Shown here piece after piece: positions 20,593 to 30,176 of a stretch of DNA of 64,000 nucleotides. Each line of letters starts with the position of its first letter. The first letter of the stretch is position 1. Below the pieces are notes generated by a model. That model saw only the letters and a list, made by a program, of their open reading frames with translations, made no database searches and was not told the DNA's origin. Both the position numbers and the translations under genes were made by a program. Source of the DNA: Chondrus crispus (lineage: Eukaryota > Rhodophyta > Florideophyceae > Gigartinales > Gigartinaceae); the NCBI RefSeq assembly GCF_000350225.1, contig NW_005178734.1:248001-312000 (forward strand), read 5' to 3'.

Positions 20593-20886
20593 CAGTGCCT
20601 CCTACGATATAGTGCTATAGCGTGACATACCTCTAGCCATAGCACTATTGGGGGGATGGCACTATATAAAGGAGGCTCAAATACATATATTTGGGGACAA
20701 AGCACACTGCTAACACAAACACAACAAAGCCTGTATAACACAACTAAATAACTTCATCCTTTGAGTACTGAACCATGCCGGATGATACACGTGTGAGCTT
20801 ATGATAACCTGTGCCAGAGGGTGAGCCATAGCACTATATAGAGGGAAGCACTACTAAAGTAGGCACTATTGAGCGACCCCCCCTTG
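20593..20886. mobile_element. Small MITE-like element related to the pogo copies
   Basis: 294 bases flanked by TA on both sides (20591-20592, 20887-20888). The right end, read outward-in, is CAAGGGGGGGGTCGCTCAAT followed by AGTGCC, close to the pogo terminal repeat of this window. The left end is CAGTGCCTCCTACGAT followed by ATAGTGC. Subterminal TAGCACTAT and GGCACTAT motifs repeat in both orientations at the spacing seen in the pogo copies. There is no coding capacity. The left terminus is less certain than the right. Confidence 0.55.
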
Positions 20887-21438
20887 TACTCGCGGGTCAC
20901 CAAGATGAATAGCTTGTCGTCCTAATATCGCAACATGCGCTCCGGTAGGTAAATTACTTGAGTACGCTCTGCGGGTTACTCGGCTCGTCAGACAGCTGCA
21001 CTGTAATGCTCCCGGGCAAAGTGTCACCAGCACCTCGACAGAAGAAAAGGCGTTTCACATACCTCACCAGCGGTCGTTTAACAGCAAGTGCGATGAAGGT
21101 AGGCCTATATATCCCTCAATATGGCAGCACAGTGAGCGTCAAAAAAAGCTCACGTAAAGTTGGCAATAAGCTTGCACTTTGCGGGAGACTCCGAGGTCGT
21201 CGCCTCACTATCTTCAAATTTCTCTAGCTAGCACAGTACCAAGCATGTCTGTCTTCCCATATTTAAAAAACAAACACTGATTTGTTCATTCCACGATCCT
21301 CGATGTTAAACACATGATAGTCGTCAGCCGCTTTTGTGCTTGCGACCAAAAATAGAAGTGAAGCTCATCACAGAAAGCAGAGGGCATCGCTCTTCGGTGG
21401 ACTTGTGCCGTTCTATCCATCAGTATCTGGATTTCCCG

Positions 21439-21629
21439 TCCTCTGTGATTTGGGGTGTAAATGTCCTGTCTGCGGCCCAGTGATGTGCGAATTCTTCTTC
21501 CGATTGGAAGAGGCCGACAGCATGACCTGCAGCAAAAGCGGCACCTAAAGCCGTCGTCTCCACAACACACGGCCTTACCACGGAAGTGCTGGTGATATTA
21601 GCTTGCATCTCCAGCAACAAATTGCAAAC
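21439..21629 (-). pseudogene. Duplicated 191-bp fragment of glycerol kinase
   Basis: This segment matches 23508-23698 of the glycerol kinase gene on the same strand with only about two differences. It encodes the near-C-terminal part of the ATP-binding domain (LLEMQANIT ... TTALGAAFAAGHAVGLF ...), and similarity stops abruptly on both sides, so it is a gene scrap. It lies 437 bases upstream of the OST3 start. The near identity points to a recent duplication or gene conversion. Confidence 0.9.
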
Positions 21630-22065
21630 GGCCCTGATTCAATCAAGAAATCTACTGTACGAAAAATTACTCTGAAATCTCTTGTGGGATCCGGCTTAAT
21701 TAGATTCATCTCTATCACAGCAATGCTAAACGCTGTCGACGCTTCCCTTGCATCGGTCTCCTGGAGGACAAGTGAGGGAATCCACACCGAACGACAGCGC
21801 CACTCGTGTTCTGCTCCCACTTCTCTTCATCTTCGTCACGAGGAGCACCCCGCCGGCGAGACGGCCGACGAATCGCGATTGACAGGGTCAAGAGCAGAAG
21901 CGAGGGGTACAAACTCTTCCAATAGCTGCCTCGTCAGCTCGTTTCACGTTTGGCAATCTGTTGGATTGTCGATTCGAGGGCAGAAGGCTTACCTCAAGCG
22001 AGTTGTCCCGTGTGAAAGAGTTTTTGATGTATACAGGGTTGAAAGATCCTCTTGATATTCGTGAC

Positions 22066-23133
22066 ATGCGGAACGGACGGAGGCTCGGGCCTGTGCTATT
22101 GCTGCTTTTATCAATATGCGCGTTCAGTGCCAACTTGGTGCATGGAGCCGGTTCTTCTGCTTCGCTCTCACAACTTCAAACACTAAAGCGCTCATCGCAC
22201 TCTCAGGTTCTTTCCTTGTCCATCGGAGAATTTGAAAAGTATGTCGAGCGTGCGCCGAGAGAGTATACATTAATCGTTATGTTCACCGCCGATGCATCTA
22301 TGTGCAAGCCTTGCGCTCCAATGCTTCTGGCAATCGAGAAAATAGCGAAGGAATATGAGGAACTTCCTGATAGGAAGAAATCGCGTATGCCAGTTTTTTT
22401 CGCGTCGTTGAAAGTGTCGCCGAATGACCAAGCCTTTCTTGCCAAGTACAGCATGCAGCATGTTCCCATTCTCTACGCTTTCCGCGCAGGAAACACTCGC
22501 AACTTTCCCTCGCCGTTGAACGATAATTCACCTGATAACTATCAGATTCAGCAGTTTGGTATCCTCCCAAATCAGATGAAGAACTTTGTGAATGCCCGAA
22601 CATCATCAAGTCTGTCAGTTGTTCGCAGCGGCCAGATACCATTTGTTCCATATGTACGTGCTGTTATGCCGATAATTCTGGTTTTCGTCGGGTTTGCAGT
22701 GTTTGTCGGTGTCGCTTCCGGAGCATACAAGCGACCCATGGTCTGGTTTGGGCTTGTCATGCTAGTGTACATTTTCTCTGTTGGTGGAGGATTCTTTTCA
22801 TGGATACATAATCAACCGCTTGCAGTCGTCGACAGTAATGGAATCACGCAGTATTTCGCTGAAGGATCGCGCTCGCAATATGTTGGCGAGGGCTTTTTTG
22901 TTTCTGTTACATGTGTGAGTATCTCCGTACTTGTGATCTTGATTCAGGAGCTTCCTTGGGTTCTCCCTTACAAGTCAGGACAGAGCGCTATTGGACTGAG
23001 TATGATAATGATGACGTTCGTCGCAATCGTTGCACTGCTCTCACTGTATCAAATTGTAAGTCTCTCGAAAACTCTGGCACACGTCAAGGAGTTTCAATTC
23101 CTGCGTTCTTTTCCCTTGAAAATACGCCCATGA
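22066..23133 (+). CDS. OST3: Oligosaccharyltransferase OST3/OST6 subunit
   Basis: 355 residues from the ATG at 22066. This start is preferred over the ATG at 22027 because it gives a clean signal peptide (RRLGPVLLLLLSICAFSANLVHG). A lumenal thioredoxin-like domain follows (about 35-210) with the redox motif CKPC at residues 80-83. Four hydrophobic segments then fill the C-terminal half. This is the layout of yeast Ost3/Ost6 and animal TUSC3/MAGT1. These ER subunits form transient disulfides with nascent chains to expose Asn sequons for N-glycosylation. It is transcribed toward glycerol kinase, and the 3' ends are 190 bases apart. Confidence 0.92.
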   Translation: MRNGRRLGPVLLLLLSICAFSANLVHGAGSSASLSQLQTLKRSSHSQVLSLSIGEFEKYVERAPREYTLIVMFTADASMCKPCAPMLLAIEKIAKEYEELPDRKKSRMPVFFASLKVSPNDQAFLAKYSMQHVPILYAFRAGNTRNFPSPLNDNSPDNYQIQQFGILPNQMKNFVNARTSSSLSVVRSGQIPFVPYVRAVMPIILVFVGFAVFVGVASGAYKRPMVWFGLVMLVYIFSVGGGFFSWIHNQPLAVVDSNGITQYFAEGSRSQYVGEGFFVSVTCVSISVLVILIQELPWVLPYKSGQSAIGLSMIMMTFVAIVALLSLYQIVSLSKTLAHVKEFQFLRSFPLKIRP

Positions 23134-23323
23134 TCCCTTATCAAGCACATGAAACAGATTTTCCTAACCCTTCTATTCCCCTCTCTTCCGATCCGTTCGA
23201 TGAGCAGAAAATGCCTCAATACTTGCGCTACAGTGAAATGTAACTACGCACAGAAACTATGAGCAGAGAAGCGGCATAGTTAAATTTATAAACATGAGTG
23301 ACAAGGTCTACGCAGAGAACGCA

Positions 23324-25023
23324 TTACTTTTGCTTATGTGAAATGATCAGAGCTGTCACGACCGATGCACTGACAGCCGAAATCACAGGGACTACAAAGT
23401 TCATCGGTGGCTTCCACCACGGCCTCGAGATTTGGTTCCCAACTTTTGTCCATCCGAGCGACCGCTCAACTGCGGCTTCCCACTTACACAATTCAGTGTT
23501 ACGTTGTTCCTCTGTGATTTGGGGTGTAAATGTCCTGTCTGCGGCCCAGTGATGTGCGAATTCTTCTTCCGATTGGAAGAGGCCGACAGCATGACCTGCA
23601 GCAAAAGCGGCACCTAAAGCCGTCGTCTCCACAACACACGGCCTGACCACGGAAGTGCCGGTGATATTAGCTTGCATCTCCAGCAACAAATTGCAAACCG
23701 AGGCACCCCCGTCCACCCTCAATTCTGTAATGTCTGCACCCATGTCTTCCGAAGCCGCCCTGACAACGTCATTTACCTGATGTGTGATGCCCGCGAGCAT
23801 GGCACGGGCCATATGAGCTTTCGTCGTTGACAAGGTGATACCTGTAAACACGCCGCGTGCGTCATCTCTCCATCTTGGAGCGAACAAGCCCGAAAACGCC
23901 GGCACGCAATACACGTCACCTGTGTCCGGTACACTGCTGGCGAGGGCCTCAATTTCGCTGGCGTGGTTGATAAAATCCAACTTATCCTTCATCCACTCAA
24001 TGACGGCACCAGCAACGGCAACACTACCCTCGAGGGAATAAATGCATTTCGCGTTCGGGCCCATCTGATAGGCAGGAGTAGTGAGGAGCCTGTGGTTGCT
24101 GAACTTCGGCTCCTCACCAGTATTGACGATTAAAAAGCACCCTGTACCATAGGTGTTCTTTAGCTCGCCGACATTAAAACAGGCTTGACCAACAAGAGCG
24201 GCTTGTTGATCGCCGATGATGCCGGCGATACGGACGCCCTTGAGTACGGTGTCTCTCATAGTGCCAAAGAGTTCGGAGCATGAGCGAATGTCTGGAAGCA
24301 CTGCGGGACTGACGCCAATCAAGTCCATCATGGTCTTATCCCACTTGCGGTCGCGGATGTCCATGAGCATGGTTCTGCCGGCGTTGGTGACGTCGGTGAC
24401 ATAAGCGGCTTCCACCGAGAGGTTCCACACCAGCCAAGTATCAATGGTACCGAACATGGCAGTGCCGTCGGCGACGGCCTCCTTGACGCCGGGGACATTT
24501 GCGATCATCCAGCGCATCTTGACACCAGAGAAGTAGGTAGACGGGCGGAGACCTGTGGTGTCAATAACCTGGCGGGTGGTTATCTCCGAGGCGATCTCCT
24601 CAACGGTGGTGCTTGTGCGGGCGTCTTTCCACAAGATGGCGTTGCAGAATGGCTGCCCCGTTCGACGATCCCAAACCACGGTCGTTTCGCGCTGGTTAGT
24701 GACGCCAATGGCGACGATCTGAGAAAGGAGCACGCCTCTTTCGCCGGCTTCGCTGACGCACATGTCGATGCATTGCTTAGAGTTGGACAGAAGGACTACA
24801 AGAGTGTGAGCAGGACTCAAGGTTGAGACAGGACGCGCGGATAGGCAAGAGGGGGAAAGTGTGGACGTAACGTACGCATAGGATCGTGCTCCTCCCAGCC
24901 GGGATGGGGGGTGTGGGTGACATGACCGAGCTGGTAAGAGCTCACAATGTCTCCTGTCCCGGTGAAGAGGATGGCGCGGGTCGAGGTGGTCCCTTGGTCG
25001 AGGGCGATGACATGATCGGACAT
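23324..25023 (-). CDS. GK: Glycerol kinase, two exons
   Basis: Exon 1 is 25023-24876, the intron 24875-24796 (80 nt, GTACGT...TTGTAG) and exon 2 24795-23324, giving 539 residues. Splicing restores the exact spacing of the family between EEHDPM and the LLSNSKQCID helix. FGGY-kinase features: ALDQGTTSTRAILF at the N-terminus, TNQRETTVVWDRRTG, TFGTIDTWLVWNL-like block, GIIGDQQAAL, NTYGTGCFL and the DGGAS motif of the nucleotide site. It phosphorylates glycerol to glycerol-3-phosphate. The last 30 residues form a hydrophobic helix (NFVVPVISAVSASVVTALII) ending in SHKQK, a tail anchor like that reported for animal isoforms at the mitochondrial outer membrane. The frame would break without the intron. 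Confidence 0.95.
24796..24875 (-). other. Spliceosomal intron in glycerol kinase
   Basis: 80 nt with GTACGT at the 5' end and a pyrimidine-leaning TCACACTCTTGTAG at the 3' end. It is the only intron I could identify in the window. It interrupts a codon after its first base (phase 1). Removing it keeps the reading frame and the family spacing. Confidence 0.9.
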
Positions 25024-25049
25024 TGCGAAAGGGATGGCGTGGGGAGTGG

Positions 25050-25155
25050 GAAGCGAAAAGGTAAGAGAGAAGGAGGAAGGAGGAAGGAGGAAGGAGGGAG
25101 GAGGGAGGGAGGAGGGAGGAAGGAGGGAGGAAGGAGGAAGGGGAAAGGAGGAGAT
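25050..25155. repeat. Purine-rich GGAGGAA/GGAGGGA simple repeat
   Basis: About 105 bases almost free of pyrimidines on the plus strand, made of irregular GGAGGAA and GGAGGGA units. It lies immediately upstream of the glycerol kinase ATG and reads as a CT-rich tract on its coding strand. It could influence transcription initiation or form triplex-type structures; this is inference. Confidence 0.85.
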
Positions 25156-25770
25156 ACGGGTTTGCGGAGGCGATGGAACGAAACGCGTGTCAACGGCGAG
25201 GTTAAGGGGTCGGATGCGATACCTCGATATTTATACTACACAGCGCAATCCGGGCATTCCGCTATGAAAGTCTCTCGCTAAAAAATGATAAAGGGTGGAC
25301 GGGCAAGGTAGAACGGCATCATTTTGGCATCGAGCGCATGAGATGCATTCGCGCGGCGAAGAAAACGTACACTTTGCCCTGAATCTGGATCTGGCGGCAA
25401 CGGACAATGCTCGCTGGGCCCTGGCGCCCTTAGCATCCGTTGCCCGAGATCATCTCCGGGCTTACACTGCCTCGTTGCCGCCGTGACTGCGCCACCGACC
25501 GGGCCACGTATTACACCGACACGGGGAGCAGACGAGATCGAAGCTCGAACACGTCACGCGCCCGATCCATTGGATGCAACGGCGTGCCGGTCGGCAGATG
25601 CCTCGCTGAAGCCTGTGCGCCTGCCACCGCCGCATCGCCAGAAGCAGAATCGCCATCTCTCTGTGTCAGCACTCCCCCACTCCTGTCTCCCGTCCATCTC
25701 ACCTTTCCCGCCATCCGCCCCTCCCCTCCATGCCCTGCAACCCGCCCGCCATGCCGCCGCGCCCCGCACC

Positions 25771-26367
25771 ATGCCGCCCTCCCTCAAGCGCACGCGCCTG
25801 CTGGACCTCGCCCTCACGTCCGTCGTAGCCACGGCCATCTCCGTCATCCCGTTCGTCACCGTCTCCAAGGACCTGTACTTCTTCCATCCACCCTCCGCGC
25901 GCCTCGCCTTCCTGCTGGCCATCTTCCTCTCGTGGCCGTGCCACGCGCTCGCCGCTCCGCTTGCCGTCGCTGCCTACCTGTCCCACCGCCGCGCCGAGCC
26001 GCAAGCCCGCCGCATCGGCCCCGACCACCCTGCCCAGCTCACCGTCGCTATCGCCGCCGCTGCCACCTGCGCCACCGCCTTGGCCTCGCTCTTTGCCGCG
26101 CAGGCTACCTGGGTCTACGTCGCCGCACGCACCCGCCTTACCTGGATCCTCGCCCTCGTCACCCTCGGTTTGGCCATGATCGCCGTCTTGTGCGCCTCCG
26201 TCCTCGCCATCTTTGTTCAAGCCGTCCGCGCCAGAGTCGCCGCGGTGGAAGACAAGACCATTCTGCAGGAGAGCCACTCTGTTGCTATCCACGTCGCCCC
26301 AGACCAGACCATCCCACATGAGCCAGAGTTGGAGATGGGTCGCCATGCTAGCGACCTCGTCTTTTGA
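25771..26367 (+). CDS. Small four-helix membrane protein, unknown family
   Basis: 198 residues from the ATG at 25771. The frame is open about 95 codons further upstream, but that part is Pro/His/Arg-rich and lacks hydrophobic pattern. Four hydrophobic segments are clear: LDLALTSVVATAISVIPFV, ARLAFLLAIFLSWPCHALAA, TVAIAAAATCATALASLFAA and WILALVTLGLAMIAVLCASV. A hydrophilic acidic C-terminal tail of about 45 residues follows. Base composition is much more GC-rich than in neighbouring genes, so long shadow frames occur on both strands. I do not recognise the family; the topology is like tetraspan proteins but no signature is present. That it is a real gene is supported mainly by the membrane pattern and clean ATG. 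Confidence 0.6.
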   Translation: MPPSLKRTRLLDLALTSVVATAISVIPFVTVSKDLYFFHPPSARLAFLLAIFLSWPCHALAAPLAVAAYLSHRRAEPQARRIGPDHPAQLTVAIAAAATCATALASLFAAQATWVYVAARTRLTWILALVTLGLAMIAVLCASVLAIFVQAVRARVAAVEDKTILQESHSVAIHVAPDQTIPHEPELEMGRHASDLVF

Positions 26368-27963
26368 ACTTCTTGTCTTGCTTATTGCCCTTCTTGTGCA
26401 TATCAATAGACATACAGGTACATGCAATGTGCGCAACGTATTAGCAATCCAATGTATTAATCTGTAGCGCCCTAACAATTCCCCCGGCTCTCGTGGCGAC
26501 ATTAAACAACAGATGATCCACTGTGCTGGGGCCGTCTTCTCTACGCACTATGCGCCGTGTGTCCGTGGTTTTTTCATGAGCACTCTCTCCCTCTTTCCCA
26601 TCAGGTCCATGCCGTCTCTGCACAGTTCACCACTGAAATCACTGTTGTCTTGTATATATGCACAAGAGCAAGTGCTGTCCCCCAACCTCGCCCTCCGAAA
26701 ATCCAAACTGCCCATACCTGCCGTCACTCGCGAAAGCGGGCACCGAAGAGAAATGATACTCAATGCAACATTTCCTGCAACCTTACTCCCGCTTGTTGAT
26801 CTCAAGATTAAAACGTCGCGGATTTCCGGATTGGAAATCCGATTAATTTACACCACCCAAGGGTACTGTACTTTTGTGTTTCTAGAAATGTATCGGTGTT
26901 AATTAGAGTCCGCACCCGTGGCCTAACTGGCAAAGACTCGCATTGTACAGCTTACTCTACTGACATCGTCGTTGTATTTGCCCACGTGCTGTTTAGTAAG
27001 AGAGGTGGACACATCGAAATCGGGCTGGAGAAGTACTAACAAGATTTCATTGCTCATTAGATGCCATCCACAACAACTCCCCGTTTCGCAGTCCTGTCGT
27101 CTCACAGACTCTTGCAGGTTTTAGAGGTAGACGCATTATGATCATGGGAGCCTTTCCAAACGATGCCCGCCTCCGAGCGGCTAGACAGCCTACGGTACTC
27201 ATGGGTTCCCTGTTCCCTCCACCACGACCTTCGTCGATATCTAAAACATCTTGAAGTCAGTCGTTTCCTTCGCCTCGCCACTTTTCAGCACCCTACATCG
27301 TCTTGTGCTTTGCTTCATTCCTCTTTCTTCATCACCATTTTACGTTACTACGTGCACTACCTGCTTTGTCACGATTGAGCAACTGAACCTCGGTTATCCC
27401 ACTCTTGTTCAGAAGAGTAGAATGGCATGGGATTCTGCGAGATAGGCAAGCAGATAATCCATTCTCCCACACTCAGTGTCACCAGGTGGGATCTTTCAGG
27501 CCACTACGATTTCGAGAAGCTACAAAGCAGAAGCGTAGGAGTAATAACATCGCTACCGCGCTAATTTTCATAACGCACAGCCTCCCAAGAGCCCAGTCCT
27601 GAGCTCCATGTACCGTATCTAGCAATAATTGGCAGTCATGAACCCCTACGCTTATGAAGAGCCCTTCTGATCAATGCACGTTGCACGGAAATTCAAGGGA
27701 CGGGGGGAATCAAGAGAAATACAAAAAGAAAAGAAATTTTTCTTCACGATCAATGCATCGTTTACACACGAGCAGGCCTCGTTTCCAACCTACTGTGTAT
27801 AACTAGCGTTCACGTAAGCATCCGGTAACGGCACCGACCGCGGCCACCACAAACCCCCGGCCACGGCGCTCCCTAGCCATTCCTTCATCGCCTACATTGC
27901 GAATCACGTAGCCTTCAAATGATGCAGATCAGCCACTCGATCTAACAAGCCGCTAACGGCATC
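26368..27963. other. Gene-poor region of 1.6 kb
   Basis: Holds the 3' UTRs of the membrane-protein gene (+) and of RACK1 (-), which converge here. No open frame above about 130 codons, no repeat family and no RNA gene stand out. A tRNA-like A-box (TGGCCTAACTGG at 26928-26939) has no matching B-box. Confidence 0.5.
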
Positions 27964-28926
27964 TTACCGGCCGATGCCGACACCCCAGACGCGAATGACA
28001 TTATCAGTGTATCCAGAGAACAGTGTGGAACCGTCGGCAGACCATGTCAAAGAGATACATGCTGGTTGCGCAGCCTTCTTGCCAATGGATTCCGCCTGGT
28101 CGTCACGAAGCTCATCGACAACGGTCTTGGACTCCAAATCCCAAATCTTAATGCACGAGTTAGTGGCGGCACACAGCCAATAACGATTCGGGGAGAAGCA
28201 CAAGGCGTGGATAATGTCATTAGCCTCCAGCGAGTACAAGTGCTTCCCTTCTTGGAGATCCCACAGCATAGCCACGCCGTCCTTTCCACCGGAGGCGCAA
28301 AGAGACCCGTCTGGTGAGACGGTCACAGCGTTGAGGTATCCAGAGTGGTTGTGAAGATTGGTACGGAGCTTGCAGTTGGTGAGGTTCCACACCTTGACGA
28401 GCTTATCCCAGCCGCATGACACAATGAGCGGGTTCTGAGTGGACGGCGAGAAGCGAACGCAGGAGACCCATTCGGTGTGGCCCTCCTCCTGAATGGTGTA
28501 CTTGCATTCGCCGAGGGTGTTCCACAACTTGATGGTGCGATCGCGAGAACCTGACACAATCTGACGGTTGTCAGCCGAGAATGCCACGGAGAGGACATCC
28601 TTGGAGTGACCCACGAATCGGCGAGTAGTGACGCCGGTAGACAGGTCCCAGAGGCGGAGAGTGTGATCCCATGAAGACGACAGGGCAAACTGGCCATCGG
28701 ATGAGAGGACAACATCGGAGACGAAATGACCATGGCCGCGGAGAGCGCGCTTCGGGTAACCGTAAGAGCCAAGCTCTTCGGTGTCGGTAGTAAGCTGCCA
28801 GACAATGATGGTCTTGTCGCGGGATGCAGACAGAACAATATTGGTGTTGTCGACAGTGGTGGCGAGGGCGGTGACCCAGCCAGAGTGACCCTTCAGATAC
28901 CCACGAAGCGAAAGTGTCTCGGCCAT
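27964..28926 (-). CDS. RACK1: RACK1 / G-beta-like WD40 scaffold protein
   Basis: 320 residues, seven WD40 repeats. Signature segments: [15 protein letters not shown] at the start, [91 protein letters not shown] and the poorly conserved last blade with VIRVWGVG. The order and loops ([12 protein letters not shown]; the blade 6-7 insertion containing [13 protein letters not shown]) match RACK1. The protein sits at the head of the 40S ribosomal subunit near the mRNA exit and scaffolds kinase signalling. Length is normal. No intron. Codon use is strongly biased to C-ending codons, as expected for a highly expressed gene. Confidence 0.97.
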   Translation of the reverse strand: MAETLSLRGYLKGHSGWVTALATTVDNTNIVLSASRDKTIIVWQLTTDTEELGSYGYPKRALRGHGHFVSDVVLSSDGQFALSSSWDHTLRLWDLSTGVTTRRFVGHSKDVLSVAFSADNRQIVSGSRDRTIKLWNTLGECKYTIQEEGHTEWVSCVRFSPSTQNPLIVSCGWDKLVKVWNLTNCKLRTNLHNHSGYLNAVTVSPDGSLCASGGKDGVAMLWDLQEGKHLYSLEANDIIHALCFSPNRYWLCAATNSCIKIWDLESKTVVDELRDDQAESIGKKAAQPACISLTWSADGSTLFSGYTDNVIRVWGVGIGR

Positions 28927-30176
28927 GTTAATCGATTTGGTCTACCGGATAGGTGACTGCACCGTTAGTGGGAGGCGAAGGAGTAATGCGTGATGACGAT
29001 AGTCTAGGGAAGTGTTTGATAAAAAGAGGCTTAGAACTAACGGGGATTGGTACAGGTGTGATAAACCGATGTGCATTATTGAGAGATCAGGGTATGTCGC
29101 CGGCGGCGACGATCAGCATCGCTCGCCCCTGGTTGTTGCGAAAAATGAATCACAGATCGATCAGCAAAAAACTCACTTTGATAAGAATAAAACAGCTCTG
29201 TGATCAAACAATTCGGATTCGTTTGAAGATTGACAGTGTAAGCTCTCATAAGTGAGATCCTATTCGCGCTATGAGCGACAAATGAAACGATGCCAAGTCG
29301 AGAGGATACAGGATGAGGGGTTTCAGGTCGGAGAAGAGCGTATGAAGGATTTGACCAGATTTTGCCGTTTTTCTGATTGCGGTGCCGTGGGCTTGCGGGC
29401 TTGTGTAATCACGCTTGTATTGGTGTGGCGTACGGTATTTCCTCTTTTAACGGCACTTTAATTCGTTTGCGTTCGTATTCATAGGCGTGCAAGGCCACCG
29501 GATAAAGTCTAGAGTCGAGCGGGCCGTTGTGGCCTTCTGAGATGTGGTAACTCTCCGGGATTCTCGAGCTGACTTGGCGACAATGCTGCGCACCTTCAGG
29601 TGGGGCCAGACGCGTGACGATGGAACGTTGAGAGGTCAACGCAGTGGTGATGGACCGGGGCCCAATCAGAAGGCGGCGCCAGGCCGGGGATGATGGCTCA
29701 AGACGGACCTCTTCTAACTGTTATGATACAAGTTTATTTATTTATTCATGCACTCCCGGCATCGAGAGCGGCGACAACTTCTGTGCTCAGCGACCGCCGC
29801 GACCCGAAGGGCACCGCGCCCGACCATAGTCTGGCCGCACTCCGCATGTTATGGCACCCCGCATCAACGCCTTCCACCCCGGGCCCTTTCGGTTGGTGCA
29901 GTTAAGCCGTAGTGTAACGAGAACCATAAAAATCCATCCATTTTCCATATACCATTCGCCAACCTCGTAGTAGAAAGCTACAGTGCGCACGCATATATCG
30001 CCTATCCTCCGTTCGTTATCGACCAATAAAGCTTCATCCACCGCCTTGATTCCACCACATCCGCTTCCTGTCCTCGATAACCTCCCTCCGCCTTCCACAC
30101 CCAAGCCACCATCCTTTTCACAGACACCAAAGGAGCGGCGAAGCCGCTGTGGGCGTGCTGCTTCGTCCCACCTGAC
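28927..30176. other. Divergent promoter region, RACK1 / TPX2-like gene
   Basis: 1.25 kb between two divergent start codons, so both promoters should be here. Contains a TTTATTTATTTATTC tract near 29731 and several short frames, none convincing. No RNA gene recognised. Confidence 0.5.

Noticed and set aside
25440..26321. Plus-strand frame of about 293 codons overlapping the same gene
   Set aside because: Pro/Arg/His-rich out-of-frame reading of the same GC-rich DNA.
25699..26502. Long minus-strand frame (about 267 codons) opposite the four-helix gene
   Set aside because: Composition shadow of a GC-rich coding region; Gly/Glu/Arg-rich, no domain, and the plus-strand frame has a clear membrane pattern.
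26917..27000. tRNA-like A-box (TGGCCTAACTGG)
   Set aside because: No B-box at a suitable distance and no acceptor stem or cloverleaf could be drawn.
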